Source: Promethearchaeota archaeon
GTDB lineage: Archaea > Asgardarchaeota > Lokiarchaeia > Sigyniarchaeales > SOKP01
Assembly: GCA_019058425.1 (NCBI GenBank)
Contig: JAHPYZ010000027.1
Location: 1 to 33,447 of the forward strand
Direction: 5' to 3'
DNA length: 33,447 nt
A program made the position numbers and the translations under genes. This document shows positions 1 through 8,394 of this stretch, piece after piece (position 1 is the stretch's first letter; each line of letters opens with the position of its first letter). A model generated the notes under the pieces. The model did not search any database. It saw only the letters and a program-made list of their open reading frames with translations, and was not told the DNA's origin.

Positions 1-431
1 GTGTAAAATGCATAGGAAATCCCGCACTTGTTCAAACACATAAAGTAAATACCCTAGTTTTTCATGGAGATAGTTTACTTGATCTAAATATGTTGATACC
101 TGGCTTAGATAACAACAAACCAGTAGATAGCATGATTGAATTATTAAAATGTAGGCATTTAGCTCCTTTATATGGAAAAAAAACTCAGATTGCACCCACA
201 AATAAAGACTGGCTTGTGATAGATAAAATCCCAGACATTTTCCATACAGGTCACATTCATATTAATGGAATGGATTACTATAATAATATAGCTCTTGTCA
301 ATTCAGGATGCTTTCAATCTCAAACAGATTTTATGAATTCATTAGGAATACACCCCACACCAGGTATTTTATCTATTATTAATTTGGATACTTTAAAGGG
401 GACAAAGTTAGATTTAAAAAATAGTGTTTAA
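1..431 (+). CDS. polB: DNA polymerase II (PolD) small subunit DP1, C-terminal part
   Basis: Reading frame open from the window start (codons from position 3) to TAA at 429-431, so only about the last 142 residues are present. The calcineurin-like phosphoesterase core of DP1 is recognisable: an HGDSLLDL segment, a PGLDNNKPVDSMIELLKCRHLAP stretch that closely follows the DP1 family pattern, PDIFHTGHIH with the metal-binding GHIH motif, then VNSGCFQSQTDF and the PTPG near-C-terminal motif. DP1 supplies the 3'-5' proofreading exonuclease of the archaeal replicative polymerase PolD together with DP2. The family is normally 450-650 residues, so the N-terminal OB part lies outside the window. Its position beside Orc1/Cdc6 is typical of archaeal replication clusters. 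Confidence is high for identity; completeness cannot be judged. Confidence 0.93.
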   Translation, partial: VKCIGNPALVQTHKVNTLVFHGDSLLDLNMLIPGLDNNKPVDSMIELLKCRHLAPLYGKKTQIAPTNKDWLVIDKIPDIFHTGHIHINGMDYYNNIALVNSGCFQSQTDFMNSLGIHPTPGILSIINLDTLKGTKLDLKNSV

Positions 432-468
432 TATTTCTACATAAAGAATTAATAACAGATTACTCAGA

Positions 469-1152
469 ATGAGCTTCTCAATTCCTCGTAATAATATTAA
501 TGAAATGGTATTATACATATGGAAAATTATTGATCTACCCTATATATCGCAAGATGACTTAATTTTTAAAATATCATTCGAATTATTTATTCTTGCTCCA
601 GATAAAGCTAAAAATTTTATTAATAATTGTATTAAGGATAACCTTATTATTAAAGATGAGAAACATAATCTTAAGCTATCAAAAGTCCTTAGTGATAAAT
701 TAATAAATTGGCAAAATGAACGAAAAAAAATAATTTTAGAAAAAATCAACTCCCGATTAAAAATTTCTAAGATAGAAGATGAGCCTAGCAAAAACGGATT
801 ATCAAATTTTAATGTTTTATTAAAAGCTTTCACAGATAAAGGGACCCTAAATAGGTCTGTATCAATTTCGAATGCTGCTTTTGATGTATTAAAGTTTGAC
901 GCTGAAAGAGGAATTATAAAAGCAACAGTTACAGGCTCTAAGGAAGAATCTTATATAATAGAAATTAATATTAATGAGAAAGTAATACGTCACAATTGTC
1001 ATGACTTTGAAACTCGAAGAGCTAATAATAAAAAGTTTTGCAAACATTTGACAAAATTGTTTTTATTACTAAAGGAGAAAAATGATAGCTCCACCGAGTT
1101 TATACTAAATGAAATAGCTGTAGATATTGATAAATGGGAGTTTTTATCCTAA
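469..1152 (+). CDS. DUF2240-like protein with SWIM-like zinc motif
   Basis: A 227-residue protein starting at ATG 37 bp after DP1, probably cotranscribed with it. Residues 1-115 are helical and resemble the archaeal DUF2240 family, which is often encoded next to DP1 (family knowledge; similarity judged by eye). Residues 130-205 form a beta-rich stretch followed by a C-x-H ... C-x-H arrangement (NCHDF, then KKFCKHL), the spacing expected of a SWIM-type zinc-binding element. This suggests a nucleic-acid or replisome accessory role, but no activity is established. The stop codon overlaps the convergent orc1/cdc6 stop by 4 bp. Alternative: an unrelated SWIM-finger protein that merely sits here. 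Confidence 0.7.
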   Translation: MSFSIPRNNINEMVLYIWKIIDLPYISQDDLIFKISFELFILAPDKAKNFINNCIKDNLIIKDEKHNLKLSKVLSDKLINWQNERKKIILEKINSRLKISKIEDEPSKNGLSNFNVLLKAFTDKGTLNRSVSISNAAFDVLKFDAERGIIKATVTGSKEESYIIEININEKVIRHNCHDFETRRANNKKFCKHLTKLFLLLKEKNDSSTEFILNEIAVDIDKWEFLS

Positions 1153-2456
1153 ATTAATTTTTTAAATATATTATTTTTTAATTTGACTTTGTCCTTTTGG
1201 AGAAAAACAGGTTTGTTATTCAATATACTTTGAATTTTATCAATACCACTTAGAACTTTTTCGATAAGCTCAATTCCTATATCAAATTTTATTATTTTCG
1301 TTCGTCCATAATGCCCCATAGATTTAACTTCAGCAGAGATAATTCCCGCTAGAGATAATTCATTTATATAATCACTGATTCTTCTTTTAGTCAATTGTCT
1401 GACGCCTGGAATTAAAACTCTGATTTCTGAATGTACATCATAAATATCACCAGAGATAATAACATGGTCAGGACTAAATTTTGAAATTAAATAAATTGAT
1501 GCTAAAATCAATTTTGCTTGAAGTGGTATACCCTTTATATATTCTATTATGTGATCGTTTTCTAAATCTTCTTGGGCTTTTTTTACATGCTTAGCTGTAA
1601 CTATTCTATTTTGATCTCTTTCCGCTAATTCACCTGCTTTCCTAAATAATTGTAAAGCTTTTCGAGCATCACCATGTTCTTTTGCAGCAAGAGCAGCACA
1701 TAAAGGAATAACCTCTTCTTTTAAAACACCCTCTTGAAAAGCAACTTTAACTCTATCGTTTAGAATATCTCTTAATTCACTAGCGTCATAAGAAGGAAAA
1801 ACAATGTGTTCTTCGCCTAAACTCGATAAAATTCTGGGATCTAAATTCTCTCTAAATTTCAATTTATTCGAAATACCTATTATACTTGTTTTACTTTTAT
1901 CTAAATTTTCATTTAATCTTGTTAAATCATATAGAATCTCATTTCCGCCTTTTTTATCAACTAAAATGTCTATCTCATCTAAAACTAAAAAGCAAATTGA
2001 ATTTTCAACCCTTGAATCTAATAAACCGAGTAATTTTTTGAAAATTATATCTTTAGGGAGTCCTGTAGGTGGAATTTTCTCCTTTCTCGAAATTGTATTG
2101 TAAATATGCGCTAAAATCCGATATGGTGTTGATACAATATTACAATTAATATAGATCCACCACGGCTTAATCTCAGAGTTCTGTTGAGCTAACTTTTGAC
2201 TTACATATCTAATAGTTGCTGTTTTCCCCGTACCAGTCATACCATAACACAAGAAACTTGGAGGTGTATCACCCAATAGAGCACAAGCAGTTTTTTCAGC
2301 AATTTTTTTTATCTGGGGATCCCGATGAGGTAATTCTTCAGGTATATAGGATGAGTCTAGAGCATCTCGATTTTTAAAAATTCTAGGACCATTCAGATAG
2401 TTTTTGTAAAACTTATCAATATTGAATTGATGATTATTATTCTGATTTTTCAACAA
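1149..2456 (-). CDS. cdc6: Orc1/Cdc6 replication initiator
   Basis: A 435-residue AAA+ origin-binding protein. The N-terminal motif IFKNRDALDSSYIPEELPHR is the conserved Orc1/Cdc6 lead-in. Walker A is GMTGTGKT (72-79), Walker B LVLDEID (157-163), sensor 1 Asn near 197 (GISNKL), an arginine finger candidate in LDPRI (206-210), and sensor 2 in HGDARKAL (261-268). The C-terminal winged helix (about 310-410) should bind origin DNA. The start must be TTG: an in-frame TAG lies directly upstream and there is no ATG before the conserved N-terminus; the first two codons are both TTG. It is divergent from carS across a 329-bp spacer with a TATA-like element near 2536-2544 on its own strand. Initiators commonly bind origins next to their own gene. 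Confidence 0.96.
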   Translation of the reverse strand: MLKNQNNNHQFNIDKFYKNYLNGPRIFKNRDALDSSYIPEELPHRDPQIKKIAEKTACALLGDTPPSFLCYGMTGTGKTATIRYVSQKLAQQNSEIKPWWIYINCNIVSTPYRILAHIYNTISRKEKIPPTGLPKDIIFKKLLGLLDSRVENSICFLVLDEIDILVDKKGGNEILYDLTRLNENLDKSKTSIIGISNKLKFRENLDPRILSSLGEEHIVFPSYDASELRDILNDRVKVAFQEGVLKEEVIPLCAALAAKEHGDARKALQLFRKAGELAERDQNRIVTAKHVKKAQEDLENDHIIEYIKGIPLQAKLILASIYLISKFSPDHVIISGDIYDVHSEIRVLIPGVRQLTKRRISDYINELSLAGIISAEVKSMGHYGRTKIIKFDIGIELIEKVLSGIDKIQSILNNKPVFLQKDKVKLKNNIFKKLI

Positions 2457-2785
2457 CTATAACACCATTGCTACATCATTTTGAAAGAAATATTTGCACT
2501 CGAAATTTTAAGATATATACCATATTTCAACTGCATTTATAAAATTACTTATTAATCTTTAATTTGTTAGAAAAATGTTAAAGCTTTAATAGCTAATTTT
2601 GATGAACCTTTTCAATAAGTTTAATATTATTGTCGGTAATTTAAAAGAATGTTATTTATGAAGCAATATTTATTAAGTTCTTATTAAAAGATTTTTCAAT
2701 TAAAAAAAAATTTATTCAATTAAAGATTTGTTTAATTATTCATATTGTTTATAAGAAAATAGTTCTAATTAGGGAGAATAGAACA
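2457..2785. other. AT-rich divergent spacer next to orc1/cdc6, candidate replication origin
   Basis: No gene is visible in these 329 bp. The stretch is very AT-rich, with long A and T runs and a 10-bp direct repeat TTCAATTAAA at 2695-2704 and 2715-2724 (20 bp apart), in an A/T-only context that could act as an unwinding element. Archaeal origins are frequently adjacent to cdc6 genes, and DP1 is close by. I do not see a convincing copy of the classical ORB core, so the origin call rests on context. It must also hold two promoters: a TATA-like TTTATAAAAT near 2535-2544 for orc1/cdc6 and TTTATAAG near 2747-2754 for carS. Confidence 0.35.
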
Positions 2786-3547
2786 GTGTCAACTGAAACT
2801 GGCGTTGAAAAAAATCATAAAAAGATTGCTGTGATTTTAGCTATTGTTTTTGCCTGTTTAATTTTAGGAAATTTCCTAGTTATTGCTTATATATTTAATT
2901 GGGCAGATTGGATTGCTTTATTAATATTTAGCCTTCTATTCATTGTTCCTGCTTACATTTCAAATGCTTCAATGGTGATCACTGGTGGAGGTAAACCAAT
3001 TGATGGTGGAAGAACGTTTCGGGACGGTAGACGTATTTTAGGCGATCATAAAACTTGGAATGGATTAAAGGGACCATTATATATTGGAATACCAATTTCG
3101 TTTTTCATTTTTATTGTTTTTAATCTTTTATGGGGACCGATTAAGGATGTTATTCTTGATGCGAATACTCAAGGACTTTATGCCCTTTATAACAATATTA
3201 CTACTTTCCAATATTATTTTATAGGTGGAGAGTTCCCAGTCAATCTTCTCGTCTTAATTATAAGAATAGTATTAGCTTCTTATGGAGCAGTAATAGGGGA
3301 TTTATTTGGGTCTTTTTTAAAAAGAAGATTTGATATCAAAAGTGGAGCCCCTTTCTGGATTGTAGATCAATTGGATTTCGCATTTGTAGCTCTATTATTT
3401 GTTTCAATTCCTGGATTCATAGCGCCCTCAATCTTCTTACTTCCTGATATCTACATCATAATATTTCTCATTATACTAACTCCAGCAGTAAGTATAATCG
3501 CGAATACAGTAGCTTACGTTCTCGGTTTAAAAGATGTTCCATGGTAA
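2786..3547 (+). CDS. carS: CDP-archaeol synthase (CarS, DUF46)
   Basis: This membrane enzyme transfers CMP from CTP to 2,3-di-O-geranylgeranylglyceryl phosphate, making CDP-archaeol for ether phospholipid synthesis. The family signature is clear at residues 56-90: PAYISNAS, TGGGKPIDGGRTFRDGRRILGDHKTW, then a second conserved cytoplasmic stretch GDLFGSFLKRRFDIKSGAPFWIVDQLDF. At least five hydrophobic helices surround these. At 253 residues it is longer than the roughly 170-residue typical members, owing to an N-terminal extension with an extra helix and a long loop around 115-145. Start is GTG at 2786, chosen because AGGGAG lies 9 bp upstream. It is transcribed alone, divergent from orc1/cdc6. 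Confidence 0.93.
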   Translation: MSTETGVEKNHKKIAVILAIVFACLILGNFLVIAYIFNWADWIALLIFSLLFIVPAYISNASMVITGGGKPIDGGRTFRDGRRILGDHKTWNGLKGPLYIGIPISFFIFIVFNLLWGPIKDVILDANTQGLYALYNNITTFQYYFIGGEFPVNLLVLIIRIVLASYGAVIGDLFGSFLKRRFDIKSGAPFWIVDQLDFAFVALLFVSIPGFIAPSIFLLPDIYIIIFLIILTPAVSIIANTVAYVLGLKDVPW

Positions 3548-3564
3548 AATAACTTTCCACAAAT

Positions 3565-4065
3565 TTATTCTTTATATCTACATTTTACTTGTAATGGTGA
3601 ATTTCTATTTTCAAAAACCACATATTTTTTGAAAATTTCATTTACTGCCTTAATATAATCACCGTTCCGACCAATAGCTATCCCTCTTTCATTCCTGAAT
3701 AAAAAATATATAGATATCTCTCTTATTCCAGACTTGTTATTCGATTCTATTTTTATCGTATCAATATTTAAATCTGGGAAGAAACTGAACAATAAATTCA
3801 GTAGAATTCTTTCAACTCTTATGATTAAAATCTTTCTTTGGGTAATTTCCCTTCTCATAGCGTTTAGATGCATTTTAGAGTTAAAATAATTCTTCTTTTT
3901 AACAAAAAAGAAAATAAATTGGTTAATTACTACAATAAATTCTGGATATATACCATCTGTGCGAGAATAAAAATAATCTCGTAATTTAAGCTCAAAATTT
4001 TGATATTTCTTAACAAATGATAATATTTGATAAAATATCAAATCATCTGCAATCGTATAAAACAT
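3565..4065 (-). CDS. KH-domain-like RNA-binding protein
   Basis: A 166-residue protein with no family I can name. The C-terminal third carries a KH-like element: ERGIAIGRNGDYIKAVNEIF (about 126-145) contains the G-R-x-G-x-x-I loop of type II/NusA-like KH domains, preceded by strands of the form IDTIKIESNN and REISIYFLF. The N-terminal 100 residues are helical and aromatic-rich, with a basic patch MRREITQRKILIIRVER. RNA binding is inferred from the KH loop. It is convergent with carS (17 bp apart) and divergent from archease, so it may share a promoter region with an RNA-repair gene. Clean ATG start at 4065. Confidence 0.6.
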   Translation of the reverse strand: MFYTIADDLIFYQILSFVKKYQNFELKLRDYFYSRTDGIYPEFIVVINQFIFFFVKKKNYFNSKMHLNAMRREITQRKILIIRVERILLNLLFSFFPDLNIDTIKIESNNKSGIREISIYFLFRNERGIAIGRNGDYIKAVNEIFKKYVVFENRNSPLQVKCRYKE

Positions 4066-4125
4066 ATATTATTATTTTACGTTATCAATTTAAACATCTA
4101 AGAAAATTATATAATTACAAAAATG

Positions 4126-4135
4126 TTATATATAT
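4126..4135 (+). promoter_or_regulatory. TATA-box-like element upstream of archease
   Basis: TTATATATAT lies 38 bp before the archease ATG, where an archaeal TATA box would put transcription start about 13 nt before the codon, giving a near-leaderless mRNA. Assigned by position and composition only, in an AT-rich background where such matches are common. Confidence 0.4.
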
Positions 4136-4172
4136 CATACATTAGAATTCTACTTAAATCGAATCGTAAATT

Positions 4173-4610
4173 ATGAGGAATGCTGGTTATAGGTTTTTGG
4201 ATCATACTGCTGATGTTTCAGTTGAAGCTCAAGGGAAAACCTTAGAAGAAGCATTCGAACAAACAGCATATAGTCTAATGGAAACAATAACGCCTAGCTA
4301 TGTAAAAATATCATCTGAAATTCAAAAAACTGTTATAATCGAAGCAGAAGATCAAGAAGCATTATTATTTGATTTTTTAACTGAATTTCTTTATCTTTTT
4401 GATGTAGAAGAACTTATCTTTAACGAAATTAAGATTCATCCTATAAAACATGATCACACTAAATATCATTTAGAAGCAGATATTAAAGGAGATAAATTTA
4501 ACAAAAACAAACATGAAGCAGGCATTGAGGTTAAAGCAATAACTTATTCTTTTATGAAAATCGAAGAAAAAAAGAAAAGTGTTAAAATCAATATAGTTTT
4601 TGATATATAG
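4173..4610 (+). CDS. Archease, RtcB cofactor
   Basis: A 145-residue protein with the archease hallmark RFLDHTADVSVEAQGKTLEEAF at the N-terminus (Asp10, His11, Asp14) and the family C-terminal strand pattern VKAITYSFMKIEE and VFDI. Archease accelerates the guanylylation and multiple turnover of the RNA ligase RtcB. Length and architecture match the family. Here it faces RtcB convergently with only 30 bp between stops rather than sharing its operon, so coordinated expression would need separate promoters. Identity is secure. Confidence 0.95.
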   Translation: MRNAGYRFLDHTADVSVEAQGKTLEEAFEQTAYSLMETITPSYVKISSEIQKTVIIEAEDQEALLFDFLTEFLYLFDVEELIFNEIKIHPIKHDHTKYHLEADIKGDKFNKNKHEAGIEVKAITYSFMKIEEKKKSVKINIVFDI

Positions 4611-4640
4611 TGCAAAATACAGATTTATAAGTCATTATGT

Positions 4641-6113
4641 TTATCCCTTTACTACACCTATAGGAATTAATCTAACTACTTTTTCAACGATACCGAGATC
4701 ATGGCTAACTTGCACGACTTGATCTATATCTTTATACGCACCAGGAGCCTCTTCAGCTATAACCTTCATTGAGGCAGCTCTTACTAGAATTCCTTTTTTA
4801 CTTAAATTATCTTTGACTCGCTCTCCCCAATATTTCTTAGTGGCTTTTGATCTAGACATTACTCTCCCAGAACCATGAGCAGTAGACCCGAATGATAAAT
4901 CCATTGCTTTCTCTTTACCAACACAAAGATAAGAAGCAGAACCCATAGTTCCAGGAATTAAAGCAGGTTGTCCAATAGATTTATAATCAGAGGGGAGATC
5001 AGGGTGTTCTGGTGGAAAAGCTCTTGTAGCACCTTTCCTATGAACATTTAGTTTTATTTTTTTTCCATCAATGTCATGTTCTTCTATTTTTAAAATATTG
5101 TGACAGACACCATAGATTAAATGGAAATCTAATGCGTCAATATCCTTTTTAAAAGTATTTTGAAAGGACTCTCTTAACCAATGTGTAATCAATTGACGAT
5201 TAGTGAATCCAAAGTTTGCTGCACAAGCCATTTGCTTTAAATAATTTTGAGCTTCAGGTTTATCTGCCGGAACGCATGCCAGTTCTCTGTCAGGGACTTT
5301 AATATCATATTTTTTCATAGCTTGCTCGATATTTCGCAATGAATCTGTGCAAACCTGATGGCCTAGTGCTCTACTCCCTGTATGAACCATTACGGTTACT
5401 TGATTTTTTTCATGTATCCCCAAAATCTTCGCGATTGTTTTATTGTAAATCTCATCAACCTTTTGAATCTCAAGAAAATGATTTCCACTCCCTAAAGAAC
5501 CCAATTGTTTAATTGCACGTTGTTTTGCTCTTTGTGAAACTAAACTAGCATCAGCATCTTTTAAACATCCATTTTCTTCCAAATGCTTAAGATCTTCTTC
5601 ATTAGCATAATTTTTATCTAAAGCCCAATTCACACCGTAATTTAATACATTATCTAAATCTGAATAACTTATGTTTAGTTTACCTTTTGAGCCTAAACCG
5701 GAGGGAATATTATTAAAGATACTATTCAATAGATTTGGCAAAACACTCTTAATGTCTTTAAAAAATAGATTTGTTCTTAGTAATCTAACACCACAATTAA
5801 TATCATATCCAACACCACCAGGAGAAATCATTCCATTCTCTGCATCGGTTCCAGCAACACCCCCTATACAAAATCCATATCCCTGATGCGCGTCTGACAA
5901 AGCAATGGCATGTTTCTTAATACCAGGTAAGCATGCGACATTACAAATTTGATCTAATGTACGATCTAACCTTATTTTTTCTAAAATATACTCATTAGCG
6001 TATATCTTAACCGGAACCCTCATCTGAAATTTCTCAATGTTTCCTTTAATCCTGGTCATTAATGTTTTTGGAGGAATCTCGAAGATATTATCATCAATTT
6101 TATCAACATTCAT
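4641..6113 (-). CDS. rtcB: RNA-splicing ligase RtcB
   Basis: RtcB joins RNA 2',3'-cyclic phosphate (or 3'-phosphate) ends to 5'-OH ends using GTP and Mn2+; in archaea it ligates tRNA exons after splicing endonuclease cleavage. All family motifs are present over 490 residues: SDAHQGYG (73-80), GGVGYDINCGVR with metal ligands Asp104 and Cys107, GSGNHFLE (His212), HTGSRALGHQ (His244), YGVCHN (His338), NVHRKGATRAFPP, GTMGSASYLCVG, and AHGSGR with His413, the residue expected to become guanylylated. Lys489 near the C-terminus matches the usual GTP-site lysine. Full length with no insertions or intein. It starts at ATG 6113. Confidence 0.97.
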   Translation of the reverse strand: MNVDKIDDNIFEIPPKTLMTRIKGNIEKFQMRVPVKIYANEYILEKIRLDRTLDQICNVACLPGIKKHAIALSDAHQGYGFCIGGVAGTDAENGMISPGGVGYDINCGVRLLRTNLFFKDIKSVLPNLLNSIFNNIPSGLGSKGKLNISYSDLDNVLNYGVNWALDKNYANEEDLKHLEENGCLKDADASLVSQRAKQRAIKQLGSLGSGNHFLEIQKVDEIYNKTIAKILGIHEKNQVTVMVHTGSRALGHQVCTDSLRNIEQAMKKYDIKVPDRELACVPADKPEAQNYLKQMACAANFGFTNRQLITHWLRESFQNTFKKDIDALDFHLIYGVCHNILKIEEHDIDGKKIKLNVHRKGATRAFPPEHPDLPSDYKSIGQPALIPGTMGSASYLCVGKEKAMDLSFGSTAHGSGRVMSRSKATKKYWGERVKDNLSKKGILVRAASMKVIAEEAPGAYKDIDQVVQVSHDLGIVEKVVRLIPIGVVKG

Positions 6114-6237
6114 CTTATCTTATTTAATAAAACAATTTTCAAAAATATTTTCATTTAATAACATAAGATCTCAAGTTCTCAAGAAAATATATCTAAAATG
6201 TTTTAAACTGAATAGAAGTAAAAGATAGAATTAAGAT

Positions 6238-6963
6238 TTATTTTATTTCGATGAAAGAGAGTAACCCTAGATCATCTAAACTCCCAATAATACGTTGGAT
6301 CTCCGTCTCTGGCCTTCCACTTTCCTCAGCAATCTCAGATATTGTATGAAATCCATCTGCTAAATGGGCAATCTTAAATTCTTTCTCGTCTAAGAATCCT
6401 TGGTTAATTATTTGTTTGGGTAGTCTCTTAGAGGTCCATTCAGGCTTCACATCCTTAACCTCTCTTAAATCATCTTCTGTTAAAACTAATCCTTTCTTCG
6501 CAATATTTTTCTGTGATTTTTGAAAATCTTTCTTGAAAATCTTTAAAATAGGAAGTTTAAGCTCAATTTCTGCGAGTTTTCCACTTTTTAAAGTCTGATC
6601 AATAATTTGGTCAAAATCTCGAAAAATTCGGACATCTCCAGACCAACTCTCAAGCTGACTACCAAATTGTACAACAAACTTGTCAATAATATCAGTTAAC
6701 GCCTTATGTGTTATTTTGGCATCATCATTTTTATCAGCTGCAGCAGTTATTAATACTCCTTCTTTAAAAACTAATAAGAGATAAAAAACTTGCATATCAA
6801 TTACTTTAAGTTCTCCACTACCTTTAGAGAATTCAACAGAAAAATCTTTCAGAGCTGTTAAGAAACCTGATACTAAATCTTGGTTAAATTCTATACTCCC
6901 ATACTTCCTATGGATTAGACAAATACCGGTATGTTGGTGAATAAGATATACATTATGTAGCAA
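6238..6963 (-). CDS. Longin-like domain protein with C-terminal helix-turn-helix
   Basis: A 241-residue protein. Residues 1-125 alternate strands and helices in a longin/roadblock-type pattern: it begins VYLIHQHTGICLIHRKYG, then a long amphipathic helix, the strands VFYLLLVFKEGVLITAAADKN and a helix ending FRDFDQIIDQTL. Longin domains in eukaryotes sit in SNAREs, adaptins and GEF complexes and bind small GTPases; Asgard archaea are known to be rich in such proteins. Residues 180-241 look like a winged helix (FKIAHLADGFHTISEIAEESGRPETEIQRIIGSL). Start is TTG at 6963, supported by AGAGGT 7 bp upstream and by the longin strand beginning immediately. Partner and role are unknown. Confidence 0.65.
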   Translation of the reverse strand: MLHNVYLIHQHTGICLIHRKYGSIEFNQDLVSGFLTALKDFSVEFSKGSGELKVIDMQVFYLLLVFKEGVLITAAADKNDDAKITHKALTDIIDKFVVQFGSQLESWSGDVRIFRDFDQIIDQTLKSGKLAEIELKLPILKIFKKDFQKSQKNIAKKGLVLTEDDLREVKDVKPEWTSKRLPKQIINQGFLDEKEFKIAHLADGFHTISEIAEESGRPETEIQRIIGSLDDLGLLSFIEIK

Positions 6964-7198
6964 GGTTAAGACCTCTTTTTTTTATAATATTATGTTCTTT
7001 GTTGTATATTAAATAAATTATGAGAATTTAAATTTCTTCTTTATAGATGTAATTTTATGGTTGAATTTCAAAAAGTTTATCTTAAATTTAAAAGAGATTG
7101 GCATAATTTTGAAGTTTTTATATTGCTTAACTTTAAAGTAGATCAAAAAAGCTTAAAAAAGTTGATATTAAGTATTGAATTAATCAGAATTACAATTA

Positions 7199-7531
7199 TT
7201 GAAAAAAAGATCTATATTGAATTATTTAATTTTTATTGTAACAGTTCCAAATATTGAAGAAGGTAAAAAAATAGCAGAAATTTTGGTTAAAGATAAACTT
7301 GCTGCATGTGTGAATATTATTCAGAATGTCTTTTCTGTCTATAGGTGGAAAGGTAAGATTGAGGAAGACAATGAACACATTCTACTCATTAAAACAATAG
7401 AGCCTAAAGCAGATTTGTTAGTTCAGAAAATAGCTGATATTCATCCATATACTGAACCTGAATGCATTGGAATAAAAATTGAAAAAGGTTCCAAGACATA
7501 TCTAAATTGGATTTGGGAATCTGTCGAATAA
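7199..7531 (+). CDS. cutA: CutA1-like divalent-cation tolerance protein
   Basis: A 104-110 residue trimeric CutA1 family protein. The family pattern is clear: LIFIVTVPNIEEGKKIAEIL, LAACVNI (the conserved AACVN turn), SVYRWKGKIEEDNEH, LLIKT and HPYTEPECIGIKI. CutA is linked to copper or divalent metal tolerance but its molecular function is debated. The start is uncertain: TTG at 7199, or TTG at 7217 which would give a first strand right at the N-terminus as in most members; neither has a strong Shine-Dalgarno sequence. It is the first gene of a five-gene run to 10695. Confidence 0.9.
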   Translation: MKKRSILNYLIFIVTVPNIEEGKKIAEILVKDKLAACVNIIQNVFSVYRWKGKIEEDNEHILLIKTIEPKADLLVQKIADIHPYTEPECIGIKIEKGSKTYLNWIWESVE

Positions 7532-7554
7532 TTAAAAACCTTATACATTAACTT

Positions 7555-8391
7555 ATGATTTGCGATATTTATTATATTGATTGGATTTTTATCGATACTA
7601 TTATAATAGTCTTATTATTTCTTCTTTTGTTGGGCGTGAGAATATTTAAAATAACACATCGTTGGCGTTTTTCCTTTTCAAATCAAGCTTTGGAACATTT
7701 TGAATTTTCAAAAACTCAAGATGTCCTTAAAAATCCTCTAGTTTTTACAAAAAAATGGAGTCTCACGAGAAATTCCTCTTTAAAGGTAAATAATCATCCT
7801 CTTCTTCTGATAATTAGAACTAATCGTAAAAGAAAATTTGTAAGAATTTTAACCGAAGGTTTATGCAGTAATGGTTTTAAAGTTATTAATCTTAAAGTAC
7901 AAATCAAACGTAAATCACAAAAGGTAGAAACTGAAATAAACTTAATCAATGATATGAATTTGATAATTTCAACTGTGATAGATTTATGTAAAAAATCAAA
8001 TTTGCCCATTAACTCTAACTATATAGTACTTAATCATTCCAAATCATGTCTCTCCTTTAAACCTATTCTATCAGATAATACTAACAACGGAATAATACTA
8101 ATTAACCCAAAGATAAATAAACAAAACCTAAAGAATTATTTTGATATAATTGAAGAGTTATCATCCAATCCTCAAATATATTGTATTTTTAGTAGAAATT
8201 CTATCTTTTTGTTAAAAAATCATAATTTATTGAAATTTATAAAAAAATTTTACCCACAATACAGTAATATTTTAAAATTTTCAGCTATTAAAAAAGCCAA
8301 AAACTCTTTTAAAAATTATGAGACAATCGTTTTAGGCATATTAATAGATTTAATTGAAAATAAATTATTTAGTTCGAAAAATTACATATAA
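7555..8391 (+). CDS. Membrane-anchored protein of unknown function, possibly a degenerate alpha/beta hydrolase
   Basis: A 278-residue protein I do not recognise. One N-terminal transmembrane helix (about 9-28) is followed by a cytosolic or extracellular domain of about 240 residues. The domain has a hydrolase-like layout: strand LLLIIRT, helix VRILTEGLCSNGF, strand KVINLKVQIK, a later strand NYIVLNHSKSCLSF where a nucleophile elbow would fall, strand NNGIILINPK, and PQIYCIFSRNS. The canonical G-x-S-x-G is not present and no clear catalytic Asp/His can be assigned, so the fold is a guess. It sits 23 bp after cutA and 3 bp before the nucleotidyltransferase, implying cotranscription. Confidence 0.6.
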   Translation: MICDIYYIDWIFIDTIIIVLLFLLLLGVRIFKITHRWRFSFSNQALEHFEFSKTQDVLKNPLVFTKKWSLTRNSSLKVNNHPLLLIIRTNRKRKFVRILTEGLCSNGFKVINLKVQIKRKSQKVETEINLINDMNLIISTVIDLCKKSNLPINSNYIVLNHSKSCLSFKPILSDNTNNGIILINPKINKQNLKNYFDIIEELSSNPQIYCIFSRNSIFLLKNHNLLKFIKKFYPQYSNILKFSAIKKAKNSFKNYETIVLGILIDLIENKLFSSKNYI

Positions 8392-8394
8392 CTT

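Noticed and set aside
1804-2103. 99-codon plus-strand ORF within orc1/cdc6
   Set aside because: Shadow of the AAA+ core on the opposite strand.
7057-7257. 66-codon plus-strand ORF ahead of cutA
   Set aside because: Composition is that expected of AT-rich noise (Ile, Lys, Phe, Leu), it overlaps the start of cutA in another frame and it has no ribosome-binding site or recognisable motif.
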